Part shown: piece by piece, positions 54,775-63,499 of the stretch | Layout of the letters: every line of letters starts with the position of its first letter | How positions within the stretch are numbered: the first letter of the stretch is position 1 | Assembly (NCBI RefSeq): GCF_000317695.1 | Contig: NC_019771.1 | Coordinates: 992,001 to 1,056,000 of the forward strand | Direction of reading: 5' to 3' | Origin: Anabaena cylindrica PCC 7122 | GTDB lineage: Bacteria; Cyanobacteriota; Cyanobacteriia; Cyanobacteriales; Nostocaceae | DNA: 64,000 bases | The notes under the pieces: model-generated | The model's database searches: none | The model's input: the letters and a program-made list of their open reading frames with translations, nothing else | Told to the model about the DNA's origin: nothing | Made by a program: the position numbers and the translations under genes

Positions 54775-56163
54775 GTGTCTCAAGTGCCTTCTCACCCCAC
54801 TGAAAGTAATAGTAGTGCCACGACAGATGTCACTCCAGTCGTGGCACTGAAAGAACTTGTGGCCAGGCTACATCGTGAACAGAACAAAATTCAAGATTTG
54901 CTCAGTTCTTTAGGATTTGCCCTCAGAAGCTTCAATAATTTGAATCAGTTCTTAGAATTGATTCCTCTTATGGCAACCAGAGTAACTGATGCTGAAGGTA
55001 GCGCCCTTTTTCTCTACAAACCCAATGGTCAAATTAGGCTAGAACAACTGCATTGGCAGGATAGTCAGCAAAGAAAAAATATCCGCAAAGCTTTAGAAAA
55101 TGCCAGTAGTCAAATTACACTTGTACCTAATTCAGTTCCTTTAGCAACAACTACAGGTATTTTAGATGCTCAGATGCATCACTATTTAGGGCCAGATGTA
55201 CAAATTTTTGGCACTGCAATTTTAGTTAAGCATACAGAACGCGGTTGGCTTTACGTTTTAAGCCGTGATCCTGATTATAGTTGGACAGAAACCAGACAAA
55301 AATTAGTGAGATTAGTTGCAGATCAAACGGCTGTAGCGATTGAAAATGATGAATTAGCGGTAGAACTGAGGAAAAAAGAACGCTTAGATCAAGAATTAGA
55401 AATTGGTGCAGAAATTCAACGCCGACTTTTACCGCGTCAATGTCCTAGTATTCCTGGTGTTGTTTTGGCTGCACGTTGTAAACCGGCTAATCGAGTCGGT
55501 GGAGATTACTACGATTTTATTCCTACAAATCATCATCAATTGCCCTCAAATAATCATAAAGGCAGTGCAGAAGATGCCTGTTGGGGTTTGGTAATTGGGG
55601 ATGTTATGGGTAAAGGTGTTCCCGCTGGGTTGATTATGACAATGATGCGAGGAATGCTGAGAGGTGAAGTATTGCATGGTAATTCCGCAGCCGGAATTTT
55701 GCAAAATTTGAATCGAGTCATGTACGCGGATTTGGAAAATTCCCACCGTTTTGTGACTTTGTTTTACTCAGAATATAATCCTCGCACACGGATTTTGTCT
55801 TACAGTAATGCCGCACATAATCCTCCTTTCTGGTGGCACGCGGCTACAAAAAATGTGACTCGTTTGGATACTTTAGGGATGCTGATTGGCTTAGATGCTA
55901 ATAGCCAATATGAAGATGCCCATGTTCAGTTAGAATCTGGAGATACGATTATTTATTATACAGATGGTTTGACGGATGCATCTGCGGCTGGGGGCGATCG
56001 CTTTGATGAAGAAAATTTTATCACTTCTTTTAACTTCGCTTGTCGTTATTGCAACGGCCCACAGGAAATTGTCGATTATTTATTTGATAAGGTTGAGGAA
56101 TTCATCGGGCCAGATAAGCAAAATACCGATGATATGACCTTGGTAGTTTTACAGATTTTGTGA
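54775..56163 (+). CDS. GAF-PP2C (RsbU/SpoIIE-type) protein phosphatase
   Basis: 462 residues from a GTG at 54775 (MSQVPSHPTES). A GAF-like sensor (about 35-200) precedes a metal-dependent PP2C-type SpoIIE phosphatase domain: GGDYYDFIPT, GDVMGKGVPAGLIMTMMRG (metal-binding Asp), NAAHNPPFWW, YYTDGLTDASAAGGDRF and NTDDMTLVVL. Such enzymes dephosphorylate an anti-sigma-factor antagonist in partner switching. Here its partner genes are not adjacent. Cytosolic. Neighbour FtsY is not functionally linked. Confidence 0.9.
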   Translation: MSQVPSHPTESNSSATTDVTPVVALKELVARLHREQNKIQDLLSSLGFALRSFNNLNQFLELIPLMATRVTDAEGSALFLYKPNGQIRLEQLHWQDSQQRKNIRKALENASSQITLVPNSVPLATTTGILDAQMHHYLGPDVQIFGTAILVKHTERGWLYVLSRDPDYSWTETRQKLVRLVADQTAVAIENDELAVELRKKERLDQELEIGAEIQRRLLPRQCPSIPGVVLAARCKPANRVGGDYYDFIPTNHHQLPSNNHKGSAEDACWGLVIGDVMGKGVPAGLIMTMMRGMLRGEVLHGNSAAGILQNLNRVMYADLENSHRFVTLFYSEYNPRTRILSYSNAAHNPPFWWHAATKNVTRLDTLGMLIGLDANSQYEDAHVQLESGDTIIYYTDGLTDASAAGGDRFDEENFITSFNFACRYCNGPQEIVDYLFDKVEEFIGPDKQNTDDMTLVVLQIL

Positions 56164-56167
56164 TGGG

Positions 56168-56617
56168 TTAAGGTAAAAATTCCATATCCAGTATTTGAGT
56201 CACTGAGTAAGGTAAATCTGCTGGAAAGGTATTTTGGGGAATTTCAGTTTCGTTGCTGGCTAGTTTTTTTCCTCTGCGGTAGCAATCAGCTAAAACTTCT
56301 TCTAGATAAGGATTAAGACTAGGACTATCTTGGAGTAAATCTTCAATGCGGTTTCGTTGTTCTGCGATCGCATTTTGCCAAGAGCCACTTCGCAAACTGG
56401 GCTGATATTGCCATTTTAGCAAATGCTGTAACAATACTTCTAATCGGCTTTTCAACTCTCGTCGGTCTGACCTTCCCAAGCTTTCAATCTCCTCAACCAC
56501 CGCATCCCAATCAACCCTATCCCATTTTTCCGCACGAATTAATTCAGCCGTTTGCTGTGTCCATGTGACAAAATCAGTATCATACAACCGGATTGCTGTC
56601 TTGGAAATAGAAACCAT
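56168..56617 (-). CDS. DUF29 family protein
   Basis: 149 residues from the ATG at 56617 (MVSISKTAIRLYDTDF); upstream an in-frame TTG at 56629 would add four residues. DUF29 marks: LYDTDFVTWTQQTAELIRAEKWDRVDWDAVVEEIESLGRSDRRELKSRLEVLLQHLLKW and LEEVLADCYRRGKKLA. Family of many copies in filamentous cyanobacteria, function unknown; it is often near mobile or defence genes. Ends 5 bp after the phosphatase stop, on the opposite strand. Confidence 0.9.
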   Translation of the reverse strand: MVSISKTAIRLYDTDFVTWTQQTAELIRAEKWDRVDWDAVVEEIESLGRSDRRELKSRLEVLLQHLLKWQYQPSLRSGSWQNAIAEQRNRIEDLLQDSPSLNPYLEEVLADCYRRGKKLASNETEIPQNTFPADLPYSVTQILDMEFLP

Positions 56618-56946
56618 GATTTTTTGCAATCTTGTTTGGATGGGTTATTAATCTACTATTTTAACTCTGAGTCAGTAAAAGAATTTGTATAGCACTAGTA
56701 GTCTGCCAAAGACATTTTGACGGATAGAGAAGAAACGAACCGCGTTCGCGGTAGCGTTGCAAAGCAAAGACCGCAAAGACCGCGAAGGAAGAAGGAAGAT
56801 TTTTTTATTCGTCAATCTCTCAACACTTGGAAACCATAGATTTTCTGTAGGTTGGGTTGACGCAAGGAAACCCAACAATAATCAATAACAGCTTCAGGTA
56901 GAATTAATGATAATAGGTTACAACATACGACACATCACATATAATC
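56618..56946. other. Intergenic region with short repeats
   Basis: No gene. It contains a CGCGGTAGCG-rich stretch near 56740-56790 with CAAAGACCGC repeats, and a half-copy of the GTAGGTTGGGTT repeat (56847-56877). Confidence 0.5.
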
Positions 56947-57495
56947 ATGACCACAGATGTAGAATATCAAGCAAGAATTACCAGCTATAACTGGGATGAT
57001 TTAATAATATTATGGTCAGAAATTGAATCAGGTAATACGCCAAATTGGGATGCAGGTAAAGCATTAGAATATCTCGTTTTACGAGCATTTCAACTGAACA
57101 ACACCGAAGTAACCTGGCCTTATAGCGTGTATTTAGATGGAGAAGAAATAGAACAAATTGACGGAGTAGTTTATGCAGATGGCTTATCTTGTATAATAGA
57201 ATGTAAAGACACAGCAAAACCTGTTAAAATTGAACCTATAGCCAAGTTAAGAAATCAACTATTACGCAGACCAGCAGCAACTATTGGGAGTATATTTAGT
57301 CGTAGTGGATTTACAGAAGCATCGGAAACCTTAGCTGGATTTGTTGCACCTCAAACTATTCTATTGTGGGGAGGAGAAGAAATTAAATATTCTTTAGAAA
57401 ATGAGTGTATACGTAGAGCATTAATCAAAAAATATCGTATTTGTGTTGAACAAGGACTAGCTAATTACAGCATTAAAACAGAGGTTCTATCATGA
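56947..57495 (+). CDS. PD-(D/E)XK nuclease, first gene of a two-gene unit
   Basis: 182 residues (MTTDVEYQARITSYNWDDL). The nuclease core has NWDAGKALEYLVLRAFQL (E41), EEIEQIDGVVYADGLSCIIECKD with D72, E85 and K87, the D...E-x-K active site of restriction-like enzymes of the Mrr/VRR type. The following gene overlaps by 4 bp. There is no methyltransferase beside it, so it is not a normal restriction system. Similar proteins are called restriction endonuclease-like. Substrate unknown. Confidence 0.75.
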   Translation: MTTDVEYQARITSYNWDDLIILWSEIESGNTPNWDAGKALEYLVLRAFQLNNTEVTWPYSVYLDGEEIEQIDGVVYADGLSCIIECKDTAKPVKIEPIAKLRNQLLRRPAATIGSIFSRSGFTEASETLAGFVAPQTILLWGGEEIKYSLENECIRRALIKKYRICVEQGLANYSIKTEVLS

Positions 57496-58040
57496 CTTTA
57501 TCTTATATAGTATTAGAAGGTAATAAAAACCAAGAAATCTTAGAAAAATTACTACCTGAAAATCTGATTCAAGATGTGAAAATAATAGTAGGTGACAGTC
57601 AGTATGAAGTAAGATCATTAGCAAGTTCACTACTCGCTACTAGAAATACTCCTGTTATCTTAGTCCTAGATGCAGATACAGATAATGAATCTCAAATATT
57701 TGAAAAGCAAGATTTAATTAATTATTTATTGCGTCGAGCATCTTCTGGTATCCCTTTTCAAGTTTCTCTAGCTGTTCCACAAATAGAAATTATCTTAATA
57801 CAAGATAAATCATTAATTGAAAAAATAGCACAACGTCAATTTAATGATTTAGAATGGAAATTTGCTCAAAGTAAACCTAAAGAATTTTTAGAAACAGTTT
57901 TAGGTAAAGAACAATCAATCAACGAGAGAATCTTTAGCAATATAAATGATGAAGAAATTAAGATATTGCAGCAACATCCATTAATACAAGAAATAATGAT
58001 TTTCTTGTCATCTCTTACTACATCTTCTGTTGCAATTTAG
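57492..58040 (+). CDS. TOPRIM-like protein, partner of the nuclease
   Basis: 182 residues. The start has SYIVLEGNKNQEILEKLL (Glu9), and PVILVLDADTDNESQIF has D60 and D62: together the E...DxD pattern of TOPRIM domains found in OLD-type nucleases, primases and topoisomerases. There is a helical C-terminal half. The ATG overlaps the nuclease stop by 4 bp, so they are translationally coupled. The assignment rests on the motif pattern only; a Rossmann-type protein is the alternative. Confidence 0.6.
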   Translation: MTLSYIVLEGNKNQEILEKLLPENLIQDVKIIVGDSQYEVRSLASSLLATRNTPVILVLDADTDNESQIFEKQDLINYLLRRASSGIPFQVSLAVPQIEIILIQDKSLIEKIAQRQFNDLEWKFAQSKPKEFLETVLGKEQSINERIFSNINDEEIKILQQHPLIQEIMIFLSSLTTSSVAI

Positions 58041-58067
58041 AAAAGAGCAAATAAACCCAACATCGCT

Positions 58068-58100
58068 TTTTTGTATCTAACTAGAGTGGGAAAGGCTATA
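58068..58100. mobile_element. 3' fragment of a family A element
   Basis: TTTTGTATCTAACTAGAGTG followed by GGAAAGGCTATA matches the right end of family A. The rest is missing. It lies between the nuclease/TOPRIM pair and the toxin-antitoxin pair. Confidence 0.7.
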
Positions 58101-58117
58101 TCTTCTTATCTGTTATA

Positions 58118-58393
58118 ATGGCGAATGATAAAGTTAACCGCAAAGTAATGATTAAATTACAAGAATTGCAAGAACAGGTATTAGAATTACCAATCAAAGA
58201 ACGCTGGACTCTTGTACAAACCTTACTAGCATCAATTCAACAAGAAACACTATTTTCTATTCCTCCTCAACATACCCTAGAAGGTTTATCTGAACTTGAC
58301 CCCTGGACACAAAGCCTAATAGGTGTAATTAGCTTAGAATCAGAAAATCCAGAGGAAAGTTATGTTAATTACCTAGAGGAGAAATATAGTTGA
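58118..58393 (+). CDS. Antitoxin-like protein of a PIN toxin
   Basis: 91 residues (MANDKVNRKVMIKLQELQEQVLELPIKERWTLVQTLL). The first half fits the small helical addiction-module proteins (ELPIKERWTLVQTLLASI), the second half is acidic and probably disordered, as in antitoxins that wrap a PIN toxin. It overlaps the PIN gene by 4 bp (TTGA). Likely DNA-binding and toxin-neutralising. Confidence 0.65.
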   Translation: MANDKVNRKVMIKLQELQEQVLELPIKERWTLVQTLLASIQQETLFSIPPQHTLEGLSELDPWTQSLIGVISLESENPEESYVNYLEEKYS

Positions 58394-58800
58394 AACAGGT
58401 ATTATTTGACAGCGATGTTTTACTAGATATTTTAGCACAGCGTCAACCGTTTGTTCTTGCCTCAGCACAAGCATTAAATACAGTCATGAAAAGACAGGTG
58501 CAAGGCTTTGTTTCAGGACACGCTGTCACCAATATATTCTATATTTTACGCCGTCAAATTGGTAGCGAAGCAGCACGTAAATTAATAGAAAACTTATTGC
58601 AAAATATTAAAATTGCCAGCGTTACAGATGAAGTAATTCATCAAGCTTTGCAAAGTGCAATTAAAGATTTTGAAGATGCGGTGACAAGTGCAGCAGCAAT
58701 GGGCGCAGGTTTAGAAATAATCGTAACACGAAATAAATCTGATTTTGCAGAGTCTTCAATACCGGCAATGTTGCCAGAAGAGTTCTTGAAAATGCTTTGA
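58390..58800 (+). CDS. PIN-domain toxin (VapC-type RNase)
   Basis: 136 residues from a TTG at 58390 that overlaps the preceding stop codon. PIN signs: VLFDSDVLLDILAQRQPF (first Asp pair), GHAVTNIFYILRRQIG, FEDAVTSAAAMGAGLEIIVTRNKSDF with the acidic cluster and the final Asp. These are Mg-dependent RNases that cut tRNA or mRNA when antitoxin is lost. With the upstream gene it forms a complete toxin-antitoxin pair. Confidence 0.85.
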   Translation: MKQVLFDSDVLLDILAQRQPFVLASAQALNTVMKRQVQGFVSGHAVTNIFYILRRQIGSEAARKLIENLLQNIKIASVTDEVIHQALQSAIKDFEDAVTSAAAMGAGLEIIVTRNKSDFAESSIPAMLPEEFLKML

Positions 58801-59050
58801 AAAGTAAGTAGGTTGGATTGACGCAAGTAAACCCAACAAAACCCACCATTAATAGGGATACGTTTTCAAAATTCCGTGATGCCTCCAGCACACTACATGA
58901 ACATAAATCAAATAGGATTGCTATACAACGGTATTAGACTAACTAATATAAGTAATTAAAATAATTACGAATCAATAGCAACAAATCAACATAACTGCTC
59001 GTCTAGTGTAATTGTTCTCCAAAATAAGCAGATTTGAAAGGGTGATCACT
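58801..59050. other. Intergenic region with half-copy of a palindromic repeat
   Basis: About 250 bp. It includes the GTAGGTTGGATTGACGCAAG repeat at 58809-58840. No gene seen. A good ribosome-binding site (AAAGGGTG) precedes the next ATG. Confidence 0.45.
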
Positions 59051-59725
59051 ATGAAGTATTGGCTAGGGACAATTTCTTTGATTGTATTAATACAAAGCTT
59101 TCCATTAATTGAACTAACACAAGCACAAGAAAATATTCCTGTCATTAAATCAGATTATATTCAGAAAGTGCTGGAAACAAAATTAATGGATAACTTTCCC
59201 GATGGAAAATTTTATCCAGAAAGATTAATTAGTCGTGCAGAATTAGCAGGAGTTTTAGTTAAAGCTTTTTATTTAGATAAACGACAAGCTGCAAAACAAG
59301 AAAAACCCATATTTGTGCCAGATGTACCCAGTTCTTATTGGGCATATGAAGATATTCAGACAGTGCTGAAAACTGATATTATGAAAGGTTATCGGGGCAA
59401 TATGTTTTTCCCAAACCAAAGGGTAACAAGAGCGGAAGGTTTAGCGATTTTTGCCCAAGCTTATGGAGTTTTTCAGTTTTCTGAGCCAACCGTCAACGAA
59501 ATTTTGACCCCATACCCAGATGCAGCGTCTATACCTAATTGGGCTAGAAGAGCGATCGCAACCGTCATCACCGAAGATTTAATTAATATAGATCCTCAAG
59601 GTAAGATTAACCCATTAAGTCCCATGACCCGTGGCGATCTTGCTTACGTCTTAAGTAAATATTTGCAACGTCAACAAAAACAACCAGAAACTCCAATAGT
59701 ACCCGGTATTCCCCAACAGCCATAA
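59051..59725 (+). CDS. S-layer homology domain exported protein
   Basis: From the ATG at 59051: MKYWLGTISLIVLIQSFPLIELTQAQENIP, a signal peptide with an AQA-type cleavage site. Residues ~40-215 contain two or three SLH units (NFPDGKFYPERLISRAELAGVLVKAF; YWAYEDIQTVLKTDIMKGYRGNMFFPNQRVTRAEGLAIFAQAYG; NWARRAIATVITEDLINIDPQGKINPLSPMTRGDLAYVLSKYL). SLH domains bind secondary cell-wall polymers or peptidoglycan. There is no porin barrel. The tail is Gln/Pro-rich. Confidence 0.85.
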   Translation: MKYWLGTISLIVLIQSFPLIELTQAQENIPVIKSDYIQKVLETKLMDNFPDGKFYPERLISRAELAGVLVKAFYLDKRQAAKQEKPIFVPDVPSSYWAYEDIQTVLKTDIMKGYRGNMFFPNQRVTRAEGLAIFAQAYGVFQFSEPTVNEILTPYPDAASIPNWARRAIATVITEDLINIDPQGKINPLSPMTRGDLAYVLSKYLQRQQKQPETPIVPGIPQQP

Positions 59726-59983
59726 TTTGGATTGTCAAGGTAGAAAATGCCATAAAATACAAGCATTTTTAGTTACTTTCAACACAAGTAACTAAAAAAG
59801 TACAACATCAAAAATCTTGTATTCAAACAAAAATCTGAATCTATGCCTTGTTCCAGCAATGTATTGTTAACAAAAGCTATACTACAACAACAACATTGGT
59901 AACAGTAGGATTCTTGTCGCCACCTGAGGTGAGAAAATCAAAAGAATGCCAAAAATAGAGTTTAGAGAGGAAAATCCTATAAT

Positions 59984-61894
59984 ATGCATCTGAGTGAAAT
60001 CACCCATCCTAACCAGTTGCACGGTTTGTCGATTCGACAATTACAACAAATTGCCCATCAAATTCGAGATAAGCACTTACAAACCGTTGCAGCAACAGGA
60101 GGGCATTTAGGTCCCGGCTTGGGAGTTGTAGAATTAACCCTAGCGCTTTACCAGACGCTGGATTTAGATCGGGATAAAGTCATTTGGGATGTAGGCCACC
60201 AAGCTTATCCCCACAAACTACTCACAGGTCGTTACAGTGACTTCCACACCCTCAGACAAAAAGACGGAGTTGCTGGTTATCTCAAGCGTTGCGAAAACAA
60301 ATTTGACCATTTTGGGGCAGGACACGCTTCAACCAGTATCTCAGCTGCCTTAGGCATGGCTTTAGCCCGTGACTTAAAAGGGGAAAAATTTAAAGCTGTA
60401 GCTGTAATTGGAGATGGTGCTTTAACTGGTGGTATGGCTTTAGAAGCTATCAACCATGCGGGACACCTACCCAAAACGAACCTGCTGGTAGTTCTCAACG
60501 ACAACGAGATGTCCATATCTCCCAATGTCGGTGCAATTCCCCGCTATCTCAACAAAATGCGCCTTAGCCCACCGGTGCAATTTATCAAAGATAATTTTGA
60601 GGAACAAGTTAAACACATTCCTTTCGTTGGTGAGTCGCTTTCACCAGAACTAGATCGCATCAAAGAAGGGATGAAGCGTTTGGCAGTTCCCAAGGTAGGT
60701 GCAGTTTTTGAAGAACTGGGCTTTACCTACATGGGGCCAGTTGATGGACATAATTTAGAGGAATTAATTGCTACTTTCCAACAGGCACATCAAATGACAG
60801 GCCCTGTTTTGGTTCATGTAGTGACAACTAAAGGCAAAGGCTATGAAATTGCTGAAAAAGACCAAGTAGGCTATCACGCCCAAAACCCCTTCAATGTATC
60901 CACTGGTAAGGCTATTCCTTCCAATAAACCCAAACCCCCTGCTTATGCTAAAGTCTTTTCTCACACTTTAGTCAAACTTGCTGAACAAAACCCGAAAATC
61001 GTTGGTATTACAGCAGCAATGGCTACAGGTACGGGTTTAGACAAACTACAAACTAAACTGCCTAATCAATATATTGATGTCGGTATTGCTGAACAACACG
61101 CTATCACCCTAGCAGCAGGTTTAGCCTGTGAAGGAATGCGTCCTGTTGCGGCTATTTATTCCACCTTCTTACAACGCGCTTACGATCAAATCATTCACGA
61201 TGTTTGCATTCAAAACCTGCCTGTGTTCTTCTGTTTAGACAGAGCAGGAATTGTGGGTGCTGATGGACCTACTCACCAAGGTATGTATGACATTGCTTAT
61301 CTACGTTGCATCCCCAACATGGTAGTGATGGCTCCTAAGGACGAAGCCGAATTACAACGGATGGTTGTTACTGGTATTAATCATACTAGTGGCCCTATTT
61401 CCATGCGCTTCCCTCGTGGTAATGGTCACGGTGTGCCTTTGATGGAAGAAGGTTGGGAACCTTTGGAAATCGGTAAAGGGGAAATTCTCCGTCAAGGTGA
61501 TGATGTGTTAATCGTCGGTTACGGCACAATGGTTTATCCAGGAATGCAAGCGGCAGAAATTCTCAGTGAACACGGTATTGAAGCAACTGTGATTAATGCC
61601 CGTTTTGTTAAGCCTTTGGATACTGAGTTGATTTTACCTTTGGCTAAACAAATCGGCCGGGTTGTCACTTTAGAAGAAGGTTGTTTAATGGGTGGCTTTG
61701 GTTCTGCTGTAGCTGAAGCTTTAATGGATGCTGATGTTTTGGTTCCTGTGAAGCGGATTGGTGTACCAGATATTTTGGTAGATCATGCGACACCTGATCA
61801 ATCTTTTGCAGCTTTAGGTTTAAGCAGTCGGCAAATTGCCGAAACTGTTTTGGAAGCTTTCTTTAAGAAACAAGCTGCTGCTGCTGTGGTGTAA
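59984..61894 (+). CDS. dxs: 1-Deoxy-D-xylulose-5-phosphate synthase
   Basis: 636 residues, family length. TPP-enzyme marks: GGHLGPGLGVVELTLALY, WDVGHQAYPHKLLTGR, AVIGDGALTGGMALEAINHAG (thiamine diphosphate motif GDG...N), VLNDNEMSISPNVGA, GIAEQHAITLAAGLA, DRAGIVGADGPTHQGMYDIAYL. It condenses pyruvate and glyceraldehyde 3-phosphate, the first step of the MEP pathway that supplies carotenoids, chlorophyll tails and quinones. It stands alone here. Confidence 0.97.
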   Translation: MHLSEITHPNQLHGLSIRQLQQIAHQIRDKHLQTVAATGGHLGPGLGVVELTLALYQTLDLDRDKVIWDVGHQAYPHKLLTGRYSDFHTLRQKDGVAGYLKRCENKFDHFGAGHASTSISAALGMALARDLKGEKFKAVAVIGDGALTGGMALEAINHAGHLPKTNLLVVLNDNEMSISPNVGAIPRYLNKMRLSPPVQFIKDNFEEQVKHIPFVGESLSPELDRIKEGMKRLAVPKVGAVFEELGFTYMGPVDGHNLEELIATFQQAHQMTGPVLVHVVTTKGKGYEIAEKDQVGYHAQNPFNVSTGKAIPSNKPKPPAYAKVFSHTLVKLAEQNPKIVGITAAMATGTGLDKLQTKLPNQYIDVGIAEQHAITLAAGLACEGMRPVAAIYSTFLQRAYDQIIHDVCIQNLPVFFCLDRAGIVGADGPTHQGMYDIAYLRCIPNMVVMAPKDEAELQRMVVTGINHTSGPISMRFPRGNGHGVPLMEEGWEPLEIGKGEILRQGDDVLIVGYGTMVYPGMQAAEILSEHGIEATVINARFVKPLDTELILPLAKQIGRVVTLEEGCLMGGFGSAVAEALMDADVLVPVKRIGVPDILVDHATPDQSFAALGLSSRQIAETVLEAFFKKQAAAAVV

Positions 61895-62426
61895 TTTATC
61901 GAAAATTCTCTTGTTCCCATACAGAGTATGGGAATTTAATTTTTAAAGGCTCTGCTTTCCTTTATCCTGGAGTCAGAGCCTATTTTTAGAGACTTCCAAA
62001 TCAAAACATATCCCAAAATTTCTTGTGGTGCAGGCCGAAAAGCCTGCTAAAAATAGAAGGACGGGCAAGATGCCCATCCCACAAGATTGGATCATCTTTT
62101 TTGTGGAGTTCTCTTATAGTCTGATTAAGGATTTTCAAGGTTAATGGTTTTTTGATTAATCAGAATTATAGGGTTTTCGGTTGAGTGATATACAAGAAAC
62201 CCAACTCCATTATCACTGTAGGGAGGAGACTATGATGTATCTCCTTCAAGTGCATACCACTGTATCAATAGTAAACAATTAAACAAAACCGAAGATATCC
62301 GTAGCGTCTACTAATTGCTGCTGTATATTAAAATACTTTCGACAGATTTGTGAAAATATGACTGGAAGCTGGGCGCTAGTGAGGTTAAAATCGCAAACAA
62401 GGTCTAACTCTGAAGTAAAACTAACT
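61895..62426. other. Intergenic region with two dispersed repeats
   Basis: 532 bp without a gene. 61911-61980 is a truncated TTCCCATACAGAGTATGGGAA-type element, 62022-62102 is an element repeated at 63371-63451, and 62180-62240 has another short palindrome (CTCC...GGAGGAG). A frame open to 62358 exists but its first Met codon with gene-like context is 62427. Confidence 0.5.
62022..62102. repeat. Dispersed repeat, copy 1 (CTTGTGGTGC...GATCATCTTTTTT)
   Basis: About 80 bp: CTTGTGGTGCAGGCCGAAAAGCCTGC, then GACGGGCAAGATGCCCATCCCACA and GATTGGATCATCTTTTTT. It carries two hairpins (GCAGGC/GCCTGC; GGGCAAGATGCCC) and ends with a T run, so it can also act as a terminator. Copy 2 is at 63371-63451; an inverted fragment lies at 53825-53850. 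Confidence 0.8.
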
Positions 62427-62939
62427 ATGAAGACGGCTGAAAAATTGGCTGCTGGTTGGCTGCTCACACTCGGATTCATGTTTTTAACGATATCAGTCTC
62501 AGCAGTAATTACAAAAAATACTACACTCAAGCCAATTTTGCCAGGTATAGATGATCAAGGTTTGGTGAAAGATTTTGTTAATCACGAAGCTCTTAACCAG
62601 CTGGATAATACAGCTACACAAGGTATAATGTTTGGCATTCCTACCGCAGTATTGGGAGGATGGTTAGCTTTGGGATTGTATAAGCAAAGCAAACAAAATA
62701 AAAAGGCGATTAATCAACAGATGAATGAACATTTGCGATCGCTAGAGCAAGCGAAATTATCGCAATTTTATCAAATGCTACAAGAGAATCAAGGACGAGT
62801 CACTCTGCTAGGCTTTGCCATGCAGTCCCAATTACCAGCAACCGAAGCCAAAGAATATTTAGATGCAAAAGCTAAAGAATTCAATGCAAATTTTCAGGTT
62901 AACGAAGAAGGAGGCGTATCATATCATTTTGATGTGTAA
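62427..62939 (+). CDS. Hypothetical two-helix membrane protein
   Basis: 170 residues from the ATG at 62427 (MKTAEKLAAGWLLTLGFMFL). Two membrane segments: LAAGWLLTLGFMFLTISVSA and GIMFGIPTAVLGGWLALGL; the cytoplasmic tail (KAINQQMNEHLRSLEQAKLSQFYQMLQENQGRVTLLGFAMQSQLPATEAKEYLD) has a winged-helix-like pattern. This is a cyanobacterial protein of unknown role. It precedes DUF423 by 30 bp and may be cotranscribed. Confidence 0.7.
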   Translation: MKTAEKLAAGWLLTLGFMFLTISVSAVITKNTTLKPILPGIDDQGLVKDFVNHEALNQLDNTATQGIMFGIPTAVLGGWLALGLYKQSKQNKKAINQQMNEHLRSLEQAKLSQFYQMLQENQGRVTLLGFAMQSQLPATEAKEYLDAKAKEFNANFQVNEEGGVSYHFDV

Positions 62940-62966
62940 AGTACCAACACCAATTTACGCCTAAGT

Positions 62967-63350
62967 ATGATGACGCAGATTTTTTTGACTGTAGCTGCCA
63001 TTTTTGGCGGTTTGTCTGTTGCTGGTGGTGCTTTTGGCGCTCATGCTTTGCGGGAAAAAATCAGCGATCGCGCTTTAGAAATCTTCGATACTGGCGCTCG
63101 CTATCAAATGTACCACGCTCTAGCACTCTTGTTTGTCGCCATGCTCATGAGTCGCATACCCTCTCCACCATTAACCTTGGTAGCCAGTGGTTGGTTATTT
63201 ATAGCTGGTGTGGTTATTTTTTCAGGTAGCTTATATGCCATCAGCTTAACAGGTATCAAATCCTTGGGTGCGATCGCACCTTTAGGAGGCATATCATTGA
63301 TGGCTGGTTGGGGTATTTTAGCTTTTGCTGCTGCAACTATCAAGTTTTAA
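62967..63350 (+). CDS. DUF423 membrane protein
   Basis: 127 residues with four hydrophobic segments, FLTVAAIFGGLSVAGGAFGAHALREKIS, YHALALLFVAMLMS, LVASGWLFIAGVVIFSGSLYAISL and GGISLMAGWGILAFAA. The GAFGAHAL and FSGSLYxxxL motifs are those of DUF423, a small inner-membrane family of unknown function. Two Met codons stand at the start, 62967 and 62970. Confidence 0.92.
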   Translation: MMTQIFLTVAAIFGGLSVAGGAFGAHALREKISDRALEIFDTGARYQMYHALALLFVAMLMSRIPSPPLTLVASGWLFIAGVVIFSGSLYAISLTGIKSLGAIAPLGGISLMAGWGILAFAAATIKF

Positions 63351-63370
63351 TAAATAGCTCAATATAAATT

Positions 63371-63451
63371 CTTGTGGTGCGGGCATCTTGCCCGCTAATA
63401 ATACAAGGACGGGCAGGATGCCCATCCCACACGATTGGATCATCTTTTTTA
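63371..63451. repeat. Dispersed repeat, copy 2
   Basis: Same order of blocks as 62022-62102: CTTGTGGTGCGGGCATCTTGCCCGC, then AAGGACGGGCAGGATGCCCATC, then GATTGGATCATCTTTTTT. It lies between DUF423 and the ABC ATPase and can act as a terminator. Confidence 0.8.
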
Positions 63452-63499
63452 GTAATCTTATAAAAGTTCAAATCTCAACTAGTACACAAAATATTTTAA

